From an uncultured Paraprevotella sp. (GTDB taxonomy: Bacteria; Bacteroidota; Bacteroidia; Bacteroidales; Bacteroidaceae): a stretch of 64,000 nt of DNA. This document shows, one piece after another, positions 7,687 to 16,087 of this stretch. The notes below the pieces were generated by a model. It was not told the origin of the DNA and did not search any database. It saw nothing but the letters and a program-made list of their open reading frames with translations. Numbering within the stretch: position 1 is the first letter of the stretch; each line of letters opens with the position of its first letter. The translations under genes were made by a program, and so were the position numbers. The stretch covers positions 1 through 64,000 of the forward strand of contig URKA01000005.1 in NCBI GenBank assembly GCA_900548345.1, given 5' to 3'.

Positions 7687-9009
7687 TCACCTGATTTCCT
7701 CCACTATCGTCCTGATGCCTTTTATCTTCTGTCCGGCCACGGCACGCAACACATCCTTGAGTTTGTTGCGCCGGACTGCCGCAAAGGCATAATGGTCTTT
7801 TACGTCGACACGGCCGATTTCGTCTTTCTGCAATCCTCCGACCTTTGACAAAAATCCCACGACATCGACTTTATTGATTTTGTCTTTCTTGCCCTTACCT
7901 ATATATAATGTCACCCATCGGGGAGCGGAGGGTACAGCACAGTCGGAGGACGGAATGTATGCTTCCGGCTCACACACGATATATTCGGGCAGATGCTCCC
8001 CGGCATGCAGGATGATATAGGCGCATCCCTCGGCATCCCAGCGGGCGGTGCGCCCGTTACGGTGAATGTATGCGTCTTCGTTCAACGGCAGATGATAATG
8101 AATCACACTGTCAATGTTGGGAATGTCCAGACCGCGTGCGGCCAGGTCGGTTGATACGAAAACGTTGCACGAGCCGTTGCTGAAACGATAGAGTGCGCGT
8201 TCGCGTTCACGCTGCTCCATGCCGCCATGGAACATCGCGCAGGCAAACCCTTCGCGCTTCAGATAATTGTACACGCGCTCCACACTTTCGCGGTAGTTCA
8301 CGAACACAAGTGAACTTTTATCCCCCAGCCCGCAGAGCAGACGGTTCAGGGTGGATAATTTGTCTTTTTCGGGCGAATCCACGGTATACACCCGTATGCG
8401 GTCGGGTATCTGTTCTTCTCCGGAAAGGAAGTCGAGCTTTACAAAGTCTCTTCCTGATACGAAGTCGGGAATGGCCGGTGCATCGGTAGCGGAAAGCAGA
8501 AAACGCTTCTTCAAGTTCGGCAAACGGCCGATAACCCGCGCCATCTCGTCCTGAAAACCCATCTCCAGACATTTGTCGAACTCATCGATAACCAACGTAT
8601 GCACACCCGAAACGGCTATATTCTCCTTATCCAGATGGTCGTTCATACGCCCCGGCGTGGCGAATATCACGCGGGGATGAAGACTGTTCATCGTGCGGTG
8701 TTCGTCCATGGCCGGCCGGCCCCCGTAACAGCTCATGACCGGAACACCCGAACCCATCGATTTGAAGACTTGTTCTATTTGTAGAGCCAATTCGCGCGAA
8801 GGCACCAGCACTACGGCCTGCAGGACTTCGTCCGCGGCCAGCGACTGCACGAGTGGGATAAGATAGGCCAGCGTCTTGCCCGACCCTGTGGGGGAAAGCA
8901 GCACAAGGTCCGTGCCTTTCCTGTATTCCTCTATCGTAGTCTGTTGCATGGCGGTCAAAGAACTGACGTTCAGTTTCCGCAGGATTTCATTTATACCGAT
9001 ATTTCCCAT
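7687..9009 (-). CDS. DEAD-box RNA helicase, DbpA-like, with DEFD motif
   Basis: ATP-dependent RNA helicase of 440 residues. Motif I is SPTGSGKT, motif II reads DEFD in place of DEAD, motif III is SAT, and the second RecA domain has RGLDIPN and HRNGRTAR. The C-terminal ~75 residues (VTLYIGKGKKDKINKVD onward) match a DbpA-type RNA-binding domain, which in DbpA targets a 23S rRNA hairpin; a ribosome assembly role is inferred. The frame extends 44 codons upstream, but the start at 9009 (MGNIGINEIL) is chosen because a -7 box lies at 9028-9035 and that extension does not look like a helicase. Confidence 0.9.
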   Translation of the reverse strand: MGNIGINEILRKLNVSSLTAMQQTTIEEYRKGTDLVLLSPTGSGKTLAYLIPLVQSLAADEVLQAVVLVPSRELALQIEQVFKSMGSGVPVMSCYGGRPAMDEHRTMNSLHPRVIFATPGRMNDHLDKENIAVSGVHTLVIDEFDKCLEMGFQDEMARVIGRLPNLKKRFLLSATDAPAIPDFVSGRDFVKLDFLSGEEQIPDRIRVYTVDSPEKDKLSTLNRLLCGLGDKSSLVFVNYRESVERVYNYLKREGFACAMFHGGMEQRERERALYRFSNGSCNVFVSTDLAARGLDIPNIDSVIHYHLPLNEDAYIHRNGRTARWDAEGCAYIILHAGEHLPEYIVCEPEAYIPSSDCAVPSAPRWVTLYIGKGKKDKINKVDVVGFLSKVGGLQKDEIGRVDVKDHYAFAAVRRNKLKDVLRAVAGQKIKGIRTIVEEIR

Positions 9010-9027
9010 ATTGAGTATTGTTTTTTG

Positions 9028-9035
9028 CAAATATA
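9028..9035 (-). promoter_or_regulatory. Bacteroides -7 box for the helicase gene
   Basis: The minus strand reads TATATTTG, 18 bases upstream of the chosen start codon. Its position supports the shorter reading of the helicase gene. Confidence 0.6.
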
Positions 9036-9083
9036 CGGATTTATCGTGAGATAAACGGCAAAAAACAATGGAGTGAAGCATGG

Positions 9084-10232
9084 TTATTGCTTCTGAAAGT
9101 AATAATACCACCAGTATGTGTTGCCGTACATCCGGCGGCACTGATTGGAACGCTCCGTCTTATCCTTGAATTGTGCGGCAAAATGCAAGAAATCATTCAG
9201 ATTGGTTTCTACCGCTTCATCCTTATAGACAATCACAGGCATGGTATGCAAACGGTCGTACAAGACAAGTGCCTCCTTATAATAATGAGGAAGGCTCTCG
9301 TTGATGACATAAAATCGCGGCAATACCGATACAAAAGCATCCAGATTTTTGTCCAGCAAATAGGCACACAGAAGATAGTCATTTACTGCAGGAGTGGCAG
9401 ACGGCATCTCCGACAACAGTTCCAGAAAGCGCGTGGCACGTTCCGCCCCCTTGCCGGGCTTCCCGCCCAAATGGCGGAACAAATCAGAAGTCCAATCACA
9501 GGCATGAATACTATCTGCCCTGTCAGGAATCAGCCCGTCGCTCCCGTAATACTGCGGATAATCGAACAGTTTTTCACCCAACCGCCCCGTACGGCTGAGT
9601 GCGAACACGCGCATGGCCGTCATTCCACGGTCGGCATGCAACGAAAAACGACCGGTTTCCAGCACACATGAGTCAAGTCCCTCCGTGATCTCACGTTCCA
9701 TCTTCAAACGGTAATGACATACATCGTTCGTGTTTCCCACCTGTCCCGTCATGACCATAAACACTCCCAGAAGGATGAAATTAGGCCACAGATATACAGG
9801 CAGACTGTACTTCTCGCTTTGCCTGTCGGGGTAGTGCATCACTGCCCACGCGACAAAGAGATAAAGGAAAGTCCAGACAAGCAAGGCCCCTCCTCCTACG
9901 GTCAGGCTGACCGACCATCCGCCAGCCGGCACCATTGCCGTAAGCAGTCCCAGCAGAAGGCACGAAGGAAAATAATATAATGCATGAAAACGCAATGGGA
10001 AAATGATGATTTTCCGATACAGATAGGGTAAGACAACCGACACGGAAGTAATAATTACCGTTCCCCACAAAGGAAAATACACAGTCTGTCCTTTTGACAG
10101 TAAATGTTGTGTGGCAGTCAGCAAGTCCGACTGCATGACATACAGGTATAATACACAGAACACAGTGAAAAGAGAACCGCATGTCCATGCAACGATGCCT
10201 GCGGTTCTCTTCATAGAGGTCGATTTATACAT
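9084..10232 (-). CDS. Polytopic membrane protein of unknown function
   Basis: I do not recognise a function; it resembles uncharacterised Bacteroides membrane proteins of the DUF6057 type. The 382-residue protein has about five hydrophobic segments in its first 170 residues (roughly 10-32, 50-71, 75-103, 105-133, 147-167), then a soluble region of about 210 residues with helical, TPR-like character and many aromatics (for example YGNTYWWYYYF at the end). An alternative start is M7 (10214). It lies 26 bases after the branching enzyme gene with no promoter between, so co-transcription with glgB is likely. Confidence 0.75.
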   Translation of the reverse strand: MYKSTSMKRTAGIVAWTCGSLFTVFCVLYLYVMQSDLLTATQHLLSKGQTVYFPLWGTVIITSVSVVLPYLYRKIIIFPLRFHALYYFPSCLLLGLLTAMVPAGGWSVSLTVGGGALLVWTFLYLFVAWAVMHYPDRQSEKYSLPVYLWPNFILLGVFMVMTGQVGNTNDVCHYRLKMEREITEGLDSCVLETGRFSLHADRGMTAMRVFALSRTGRLGEKLFDYPQYYGSDGLIPDRADSIHACDWTSDLFRHLGGKPGKGAERATRFLELLSEMPSATPAVNDYLLCAYLLDKNLDAFVSVLPRFYVINESLPHYYKEALVLYDRLHTMPVIVYKDEAVETNLNDFLHFAAQFKDKTERSNQCRRMYGNTYWWYYYFQKQ

Positions 10233-10258
10233 TCCGTATCACTAAACAGATTTTGTTT

Positions 10259-12328
10259 TTATTCTTTCGTACTCTTGGCTTCTCCCTCTTCTTTCGCACG
10301 GCGAAGCACCATGGCCGAACGCGCGGGCAGATAAAGTTTCAGCCATCCCTTCCCGTCTCTTGCCAACAATGGGTCGAAGTTGGTCAGATGACGCACACTG
10401 TCATCATTCAGCCCGTGTCCGCCGTATTCGGGTGCGTCCGTATTCAGGACCACGTCGTAAGCCCCTTGCGGCACCATGAAACCATAGTCCGTAAACGAAC
10501 GGTTGTAACTGAAATTGAACACAAACACCAGGTCCTTGCGGCTGTATGCCAATATCTGGTCGCCGTCGTTGTGCCATATTTCTACCACAGGCGACTTCTG
10601 GATATTCTTTTCCCTGCCTATGATGGCAAGCATAGCCTTGTCGAAATCTCCCAGATAGTGGAAGCACAGTTCCTTGTTATCTACAAGATTCCATTGACGA
10701 CGGGCATATTTATAACTCCAACCGTTGCCTTCGCGGGGGAAGTCTATCCATTCCGGATGCCCGAACTCGTTACCCATGAAATTCAGATACCCCCCGTTAA
10801 TGGTGGATGCCGTAAGTAAACGTATCATTTTATGCAGGGCAATACCGCGTTCCACGGTATAGTTCTCGTCGCCTTTCTTGAAATGCCAGTACATGTCGGC
10901 ATCAACCAGGCGGAAGATAATCGTCTTGTCTCCCACTAATGCCTGGTCGTGGCTCTCGCAATAAGAAACTGTCTTCTCGTCTTTCCTGCGGTTGGTCACT
11001 TCCCAGAACAAACTGCTGGGTTTCCATTCCTCATCCTTCTTCTCCTTGATGGTCTTTATCCAATAGTCGGGGATATTCATGGCCATACGATAATCAAAAC
11101 CGTAACCTCCGTCTTCGAACGAGGCTGCCAATCCCGGCATACCGCTCACCTCCTCGGCAATCGTAATGGCTTTCGGGTTCATCTCATGAATCAACTTATT
11201 GGCCAGCGTCAGATAACAGATGGCGTTGTCATCCTGCCCACCGTTGAAATAGTCTCCATAGTTGCAGAATGCCTCTCCAAGCCCGTGGCTGTAATAAAGC
11301 ATGGAAGTCACACCGTCGAAGCGGAAACCGTCGAAATGGTACTCGTCCATCCAGAACTTGCAATTGGACAGCAAGAAATGCAGCACTTCATTCTTTCCGT
11401 AATCAAAGCAGAGACTGTCCCAAGCCGGATGCTCACGGCGTCCGCCGCCATAGAAGTATTGCGAAGGGTCGCCCGCGAAATTACCCAAGCCTTCCACTTC
11501 GTTCTTCACGGCATGCGAGTGCACGATGTCCATGATAACGGCAATGCCCGACTTGTGCGCCTCATCTATCAGTTGCTTCAGTTCTTCCGGCGTACCGAAA
11601 CGGCTTGAAGCCGCAAAGAAACTGGACACATGATAACCGAAACTTCCATAGTAGGGATGTTCCTGTATCGCCATAATCTGTATGCAGTTGTAGCCGTCGG
11701 CCACGACACGTGGCAGCACGTTCTCGCGAAACTCATTATAGGTGCCGACCTTCTCCGCATCTTGCGACATGCCGATATGACACTCGTAAATCAAAAGCGG
11801 AGACGTATTGGGCCGGAAACTTTTCTTCTTCCACACATAAGGCTTCTCCGGAGCCCATACCTGCGCACTGAATATCTTGGTCTGCTCATCCTGCACAACC
11901 CTTCTGCACCATGCCGGGATACGTTCTCCGCACCCGCCGTCCCAATGAATCTTCAACTTGTAAAGGTCTCCATGCTTCAATGCGTTCCCGCGGAGCTTGA
12001 TTTCCCAGTTTCCGGTACCTTTCAAGCGCTTCATCCGGTATTTAGGGCTTTCTTTCCAATTATTGAAATCTCCAATCAGATATATATCCGTGGCATGAGG
12101 CGCCCACTCCCGGAACACCCATCCGGTGGACGTGCGATGCAAACCGAAATACAAATATCCTGTAGCGAACTCCGACAACGTGCTCTTCCCGCCCTGTGTC
12201 AGTTCCCCGATTTTATCCAATGCGAACTGATGGCGTCCGGCTATGGCTTGTTCGTAATCTTTCAGCCACGGGTCGTTCTTCACGATGCCCAATGTCTTTG
12301 AATTTGGTTTTGAGGTTTTTCTTACCAT
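10259..12328 (-). CDS. glgB: 1,4-alpha-glucan branching enzyme
   Basis: Forms alpha-1,6 branches in glycogen-type glucans. The 689-residue protein has an N-terminal CBM48-like domain (VFREWAPHATDIYLIGDFNNW), a GH13 barrel and a C-terminal all-beta domain. Catalytic residues are visible: Asp in DGFRFDGVTSM, Glu in ITIAEEVSG and Asp in ESHDQALVG. The pattern is that of the eukaryote-like GH13_8 group, not the long E. coli GlgB. No glycogen synthase or pyrophosphorylase gene is in the window, so it stands alone between a YhcH-family gene and a membrane protein. Confidence 0.93.
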   Translation of the reverse strand: MVRKTSKPNSKTLGIVKNDPWLKDYEQAIAGRHQFALDKIGELTQGGKSTLSEFATGYLYFGLHRTSTGWVFREWAPHATDIYLIGDFNNWKESPKYRMKRLKGTGNWEIKLRGNALKHGDLYKLKIHWDGGCGERIPAWCRRVVQDEQTKIFSAQVWAPEKPYVWKKKSFRPNTSPLLIYECHIGMSQDAEKVGTYNEFRENVLPRVVADGYNCIQIMAIQEHPYYGSFGYHVSSFFAASSRFGTPEELKQLIDEAHKSGIAVIMDIVHSHAVKNEVEGLGNFAGDPSQYFYGGGRREHPAWDSLCFDYGKNEVLHFLLSNCKFWMDEYHFDGFRFDGVTSMLYYSHGLGEAFCNYGDYFNGGQDDNAICYLTLANKLIHEMNPKAITIAEEVSGMPGLAASFEDGGYGFDYRMAMNIPDYWIKTIKEKKDEEWKPSSLFWEVTNRRKDEKTVSYCESHDQALVGDKTIIFRLVDADMYWHFKKGDENYTVERGIALHKMIRLLTASTINGGYLNFMGNEFGHPEWIDFPREGNGWSYKYARRQWNLVDNKELCFHYLGDFDKAMLAIIGREKNIQKSPVVEIWHNDGDQILAYSRKDLVFVFNFSYNRSFTDYGFMVPQGAYDVVLNTDAPEYGGHGLNDDSVRHLTNFDPLLARDGKGWLKLYLPARSAMVLRRAKEEGEAKSTKE

Positions 12329-12354
12329 AATATTAGGATTTGAGGTTGTGTTCT

Positions 12355-12816
12355 TTACATGGTTTGTTTCTCTTGTACCGGAATTTTAAAGACGGCCTTT
12401 TTCATCATTTCAGACGCAATGCCCGGCGCATGCACATCCTGTGGAAAGAAGATGACGAACATGCCTTTCCGTACATGAATATAGCTGTCGGCACCCCCAG
12501 GATGAAAGCTAATGTCTTTCTGCCCGTCATATTCCGAAGGTTCCGCACAGGTGAGCGGCGTATATCCCATCGTCTCATCTCCCGTAAGAGGCACCTGTAT
12601 ATCAATCATTTTTCGGTGTGATTCCAACCGAGCCTCTTCTTTTCCCTTGACCGGGATAGTCTGTACATTGACAAATTCCGTGCCGTCGGAGCACAGAAGA
12701 TAACGCCCGTCGGCAAAAGCGGACACATCATGTCCTTTCAAGAAGTCGGCAACCCTTTGGAATGCCGGATGAATATCCGCATATTTTTCCAGGTTAGCTA
12801 TTTCGTCTACAATCAT
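12355..12816 (-). CDS. YhcH/YjgK/YiaL family protein (DUF386)
   Basis: A 153-residue cupin-like protein of the YhcH/YjgK/YiaL family. Members occur with sialic acid and other sugar catabolism genes and are thought to act on sugar anomers or epimers, but the substrate here is unknown. Typical segments are HRKMIDIQVPLTGDETMGY and the metal-ligand stretch ISFHPGGADSYIHVRKGMFVIFFPQDVHAPGI. It is 26 bases upstream of glgB and follows its own -7 box, so it probably starts the yhcH-glgB-membrane protein unit. Confidence 0.88.
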   Translation of the reverse strand: MIVDEIANLEKYADIHPAFQRVADFLKGHDVSAFADGRYLLCSDGTEFVNVQTIPVKGKEEARLESHRKMIDIQVPLTGDETMGYTPLTCAEPSEYDGQKDISFHPGGADSYIHVRKGMFVIFFPQDVHAPGIASEMMKKAVFKIPVQEKQTM

Positions 12817-12846
12817 ATCGGCCTGATTTTATAGTTATGTTCCTTA

Positions 12847-12854
12847 CAAATATA
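12847..12854 (-). promoter_or_regulatory. Bacteroides -7 box for the yhcH-glgB unit
   Basis: The minus strand reads TATATTTG, 30 bases upstream of the YhcH-family start codon and inside the 60-base gap behind the inositol phosphatase gene. Confidence 0.55.
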
Positions 12855-12876
12855 GGAGATTATTCAGACTTATCCT

Positions 12877-13680
12877 TCAACTCTCCATAAGATTTTTATG
12901 TTTTTTCAAAACTTCCAGCAGTTCGTCATGTATTTTGCCGTTCGACGCGAATACTTCGCGTCCGTCCCAACGGTTCTCATGGCCGCTGAAGTCTGTAAGT
13001 CTGCCGCCAGCCATTTCAAGGATAAGTGAACCTGCCGCCACATCCCATTCACTGATAAAGCCTTCTATCCGTGCCTCGAAGCGTCCGGCCGCCACATAAC
13101 AGATTTCTACCGCAGCCGCCCCCAGCAGGCGCAACCCGCCCACATGTCCGTAAAGATCTCTCACCACATTCATCACGAAAGGTGAATAGGATTCCGACTT
13201 ATACGGAAAACCGAATTCAATAAAAGACTGGTCGAGCACGGACTGGCCGCTCACGTGTATCTCCCGGCCATTCATATAGGCCTTCCCGCCACGGTATGCC
13301 CAGAACAGTTCATCGCGGCAACATTCGTAAACCACGCCCAACAGAATCTCTTCACGGTTCCGCAAGGCGATGCTTACACAATAAGGAGCATTGTCGTGAA
13401 TATAGTTGCTTGTTCCGTCCAAAGGATCCACCACCCAGCAATACTCCTGACTTCCGAGTGTTCCGCTCCCCTCTTCGGCTACGAACCCTGCTTCGGGCAG
13501 CAACTCATGCAGCCGTGCGACAATCCTTTTCTCGGATGCCTTGTCTACATACGACACGTAATCGTGCGCACCTTTCTGCTCTACCTTGTCCTGGTTGAAA
13601 GCAACCCGTTCGTCACGCAAGAACTCTCCGGTTTCCACAGCCAGTTTCTTGACTTCTTCCGTCAGCCGTTTCAAATCCAT
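12877..13680 (-). CDS. Inositol monophosphatase family protein
   Basis: Mg-dependent sugar-phosphate phosphatase fold of 267 residues. Metal-binding motifs are EEGSG, DPLDGTSN (about residue 90) and, near the C-terminus, SEWDVAAGSLILEMAGG. Family members act on inositol phosphate, fructose bisphosphate, PAP/PAPS or histidinol phosphate; the exact substrate cannot be told. A CysQ-like PAP phosphatase is one possibility. It lies 15 bases after the MORN gene and 60 before the yhcH unit, on the same strand as kdsB. Confidence 0.88.
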   Translation of the reverse strand: MDLKRLTEEVKKLAVETGEFLRDERVAFNQDKVEQKGAHDYVSYVDKASEKRIVARLHELLPEAGFVAEEGSGTLGSQEYCWVVDPLDGTSNYIHDNAPYCVSIALRNREEILLGVVYECCRDELFWAYRGGKAYMNGREIHVSGQSVLDQSFIEFGFPYKSESYSPFVMNVVRDLYGHVGGLRLLGAAAVEICYVAAGRFEARIEGFISEWDVAAGSLILEMAGGRLTDFSGHENRWDGREVFASNGKIHDELLEVLKKHKNLMES

Positions 13681-13695
13681 AGTATATATCCTCCT

Positions 13696-14814
13696 TTATT
13701 GTTTTACCACTACACCATGGCTGTATGTCCCTTTCTGCGTCACATTGCCGTCTTTGTCTTTCAGTACGAAGGGACCGTCTTTCTCGTTGTCTTTGAAATT
13801 TCCCTCAAAGCGCATTCCGTTTTCATCAACCATGATGCCGAATCCGTTCTTTTCGCCATTGACGAACGTACCTTTGAATTTGGAACCGTCCGCAAGGCGG
13901 AGTATGCCTTCACCGTTCATCTGTCCGTTCTTCCATTCGCCTTCATATACATCGCCGTTGCTCCAGACATATTTGCCATGCCCGCTACGCCGGTTGGCTT
14001 TCCACGTTCCGCTGTATGAGGCTCCGTTATGCCAAGTAAAAGTGCCCACACCGTCCTGTTCGCCGTTTTTAAAATGTCCGACGTACTTATTGCCGTTGGC
14101 AAACGTGAAGACACCTTCTCCGGTCCGCTCGCCTTGCACGTAGTCGCCTTCATATACATCGCCGTTGTGAAATTTGTAGATGCCTTTTCCATGTTGGATG
14201 TCATCGACCCATTCTCCCGTATATACGTCACCGTCGGCATAATTGAAGGTCCCTTTTCCATTGCGCTGGTTGTTTTTCCACATACCGTCATACCATGAAC
14301 CGTCGCCCCAGTCGAAACGCCCTTTTCCGTTTTTCTGGTCTCCGCTCCAATGGCCACGGTAGGAAGCTCCGTTGGCATACTTGTATTCGCCGTATCCGTC
14401 GCGTTTGTCTTCGTTCCACTTACCTTTATATACATCGCCGTTGTAGTAGTACATCGTGCCCTCTCCATGTTGGTAATCGCGGAACCAAAGGCCGTCATAC
14501 TTATTGTTGTTCATGAAGTAATAGATACCCCGGCCGTGCTGCTGGTCCTGGAACCACTCTCCTTCGTATTTCTCTCCATCGGGAAACTTGTATACGCCAT
14601 AGCCCTGGCGCTTTCCCTTCACGTATTCCCCTTGATAGGAATCACCGTTTTTAAATATTGTCGTACCCTTTCCGTAAGGTTTTCCCTTAAACAGCTCGCC
14701 CTGGTACTCCGCTCCGTCCTTGAAAGTATAATTGCCAATCTTGATTTCCTGCGCTTTGGCCTGCAGTGCGAGGCAAAGGCACAGGATACACATGGACCCG
14801 TATCTGATGTTCAT
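13696..14814 (-). CDS. Exported MORN-repeat protein
   Basis: A 372-residue protein built almost wholly of MORN repeats: 13 full units of exactly 23 residues and a partial 14th, each starting with a Y/F-x-G pattern such as DVYEGEWKNGQMNGEG. A hydrophobic N-terminus ending in ALQAKAQE looks like a Sec signal peptide with cleavage after AKA, so the protein is probably periplasmic or at the outer membrane. The frame reaches to 14913, but the start at 14814 gives the signal peptide and avoids overlap with kdsB. MORN repeats usually bind lipid or protein partners; the function here is unknown. Confidence 0.85.
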   Translation of the reverse strand: MNIRYGSMCILCLCLALQAKAQEIKIGNYTFKDGAEYQGELFKGKPYGKGTTIFKNGDSYQGEYVKGKRQGYGVYKFPDGEKYEGEWFQDQQHGRGIYYFMNNNKYDGLWFRDYQHGEGTMYYYNGDVYKGKWNEDKRDGYGEYKYANGASYRGHWSGDQKNGKGRFDWGDGSWYDGMWKNNQRNGKGTFNYADGDVYTGEWVDDIQHGKGIYKFHNGDVYEGDYVQGERTGEGVFTFANGNKYVGHFKNGEQDGVGTFTWHNGASYSGTWKANRRSGHGKYVWSNGDVYEGEWKNGQMNGEGILRLADGSKFKGTFVNGEKNGFGIMVDENGMRFEGNFKDNEKDGPFVLKDKDGNVTQKGTYSHGVVVKQ

Positions 14815-14830
14815 CGTGCCTGTTCTTATT

Positions 14831-15589
14831 TTAATGTTGTCCGTTGTTCTTAAGGAAATCCTCCGCACGTGCCAGATCGGCCGGCGTGTCGATTCCGATG
14901 GTTTCCACTTCACTGATGCCGACCTTTATGGTATAGCCGTTCTGCAGCCACCTGAGCTGTTCCAGCGATTCGGCCATCTCCAGCGGTGACTGCGGCAGTC
15001 GGGTGATTTCCGCCAACACGTCCGCACGGTAGGCATACAAGCCGATATGCTTGTAATAGGTATGTGCCGAGAGCCATTCCGATCTGTCCACATTTCTAAG
15101 GAAAGGGATGACCGAACGGCTGAAATACATGGCCTGCATGTTTTGGTTGACTACGACCTTCGGCGAGTTCGGGTTCTCAAGCGCTTCCACACCGTCAGCC
15201 GGAGCAAAAGGCTTCACGAGCGTGGCAATTTGTGTCTGTGCATCATCGAAACAGGCCTTGACAGCCTCCAACTGCTGCGGCTGTATGAAAGGTTCGTCTC
15301 CCTGTATGTTGATAACAACATCGTACTTCTCCCCAAGTTTCGTATAGGCTTCCTGACAGCGGTCCGTACCGCTTTTGTGATGCGTTCCCGTCATGACAGC
15401 CTTTCCTCCGAATGCAAGCACGGCGTCGTAGATGCGCAGGTCATCGGTGGCCACCACAGCGTCGTCGAGCACGCCTGCCACCTGTTCGTAAACTCTCTGT
15501 ACTACAATCTTTCCGCCCAGCATGGCCAGCGGTTTGGCCGGAAAGCGGGTGGAAGCATATCTTGCCGGAATAATTCCAATATATTTCAT
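14831..15589 (-). CDS. kdsB: 3-deoxy-manno-octulosonate cytidylyltransferase
   Basis: Activates KDO with CTP to CMP-KDO for lipopolysaccharide inner core synthesis. The 252-residue protein has the nucleotide-binding start IPARYASTRFPAKPL, then VATDD, the GTHHKSGTDRCQEA segment and INIQGDEPFI. The frame extends upstream, but the start at 15589 gives the family N-terminus MKYIGII and has a -7 box 30 bases further up. It heads an apparent kdsB-MORN-IMPase unit with gaps of 16 and 15 bases. Confidence 0.95.
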   Translation of the reverse strand: MKYIGIIPARYASTRFPAKPLAMLGGKIVVQRVYEQVAGVLDDAVVATDDLRIYDAVLAFGGKAVMTGTHHKSGTDRCQEAYTKLGEKYDVVINIQGDEPFIQPQQLEAVKACFDDAQTQIATLVKPFAPADGVEALENPNSPKVVVNQNMQAMYFSRSVIPFLRNVDRSEWLSAHTYYKHIGLYAYRADVLAEITRLPQSPLEMAESLEQLRWLQNGYTIKVGISEVETIGIDTPADLARAEDFLKNNGQH

Positions 15590-15618
15590 GTCCTTATATT
15601 TAAACAGTGTATTCCATA

Positions 15619-15626
15619 CAAAAGTA
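15619..15626 (-). promoter_or_regulatory. Bacteroides -7 box for kdsB
   Basis: The minus strand reads TACTTTTG, 29 bases upstream of the kdsB start codon. It is one of two back-to-back -7 boxes in this divergent region. Confidence 0.55.
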
Positions 15627-15659
15627 CAAAAAGATTTTGTAAGACATGACAAAACCTCC

Positions 15660-15667
15660 TAATTTTG
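15660..15667 (+). promoter_or_regulatory. Bacteroides -7 box for the FolK-like gene
   Basis: TAATTTTG fits TAnnTTTG and lies 13 bases before the start codon at 15681, which leaves only a very short leader. Confidence 0.5.
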
Positions 15668-15680
15668 TAGGCAAAAAGAC

Positions 15681-16064
15681 ATGGCAGTTCTCTGTTTTAT
15701 AGAATTAGGCAGCAACGAGAGTTCCGACCGGAAGATACAAGACGCCCGGCTTGTATTGCGGGAATGTTTTCCGGATATCGCGTTCAGCCGCATGCTGACG
15801 ACCGAACCGTTGGATTTCGAATCTTCCCGGCCTTTTCTGAACCAGACCGGACGTTTCACAACCCGGAAGACCGAGGAAGAAGTGCGCCGCATACTGAAAA
15901 GCATCGAGAGGCAACTGGGACGAGAACCGGAAGACAAGACAAAGGGACGGGTCAGGATTGACATAGACCTGCTGATGTACAACGGTACGGCATTGAAAGC
16001 GAAAGACCTGCAACGGGAGTACGTCCGTGCAGGCCTTGCAGAATTGAGCGGGCAGCCTTTATAA
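15681..16064 (+). CDS. Short HPPK (FolK)-like protein
   Basis: Resembles 6-hydroxymethyl-7,8-dihydropterin pyrophosphokinase of folate synthesis but has only 127 residues against about 160 usual. GSNESSDR, TTEPLDFES, FLNQ, IERQLGR and RIDIDLLMY correspond to the family's GSN, TEP, FLN, IE..LGR and DLDLL(L)Y landmarks. The C-terminal part that normally carries the HPR segment is shortened to YVRAGLAELSG. It may be a minimal active enzyme or a degraded paralogue. It has its own -7 box and converges on the penicillin-binding protein gene with a 23-base gap. Confidence 0.7.
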   Translation: MAVLCFIELGSNESSDRKIQDARLVLRECFPDIAFSRMLTTEPLDFESSRPFLNQTGRFTTRKTEEEVRRILKSIERQLGREPEDKTKGRVRIDIDLLMYNGTALKAKDLQREYVRAGLAELSGQPL

Positions 16065-16087
16065 ACCTGAGCTGCCGCTTGTTTTTC

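Noticed and set aside
12544..12560. A sequence like the 22-bp repeat core (GCACAGGTGAGCG) inside the YhcH-family gene.
   Set aside because: It is within coding sequence, lacks the AAAATGC/GCATTTT ends and encodes normal family residues; a chance match.
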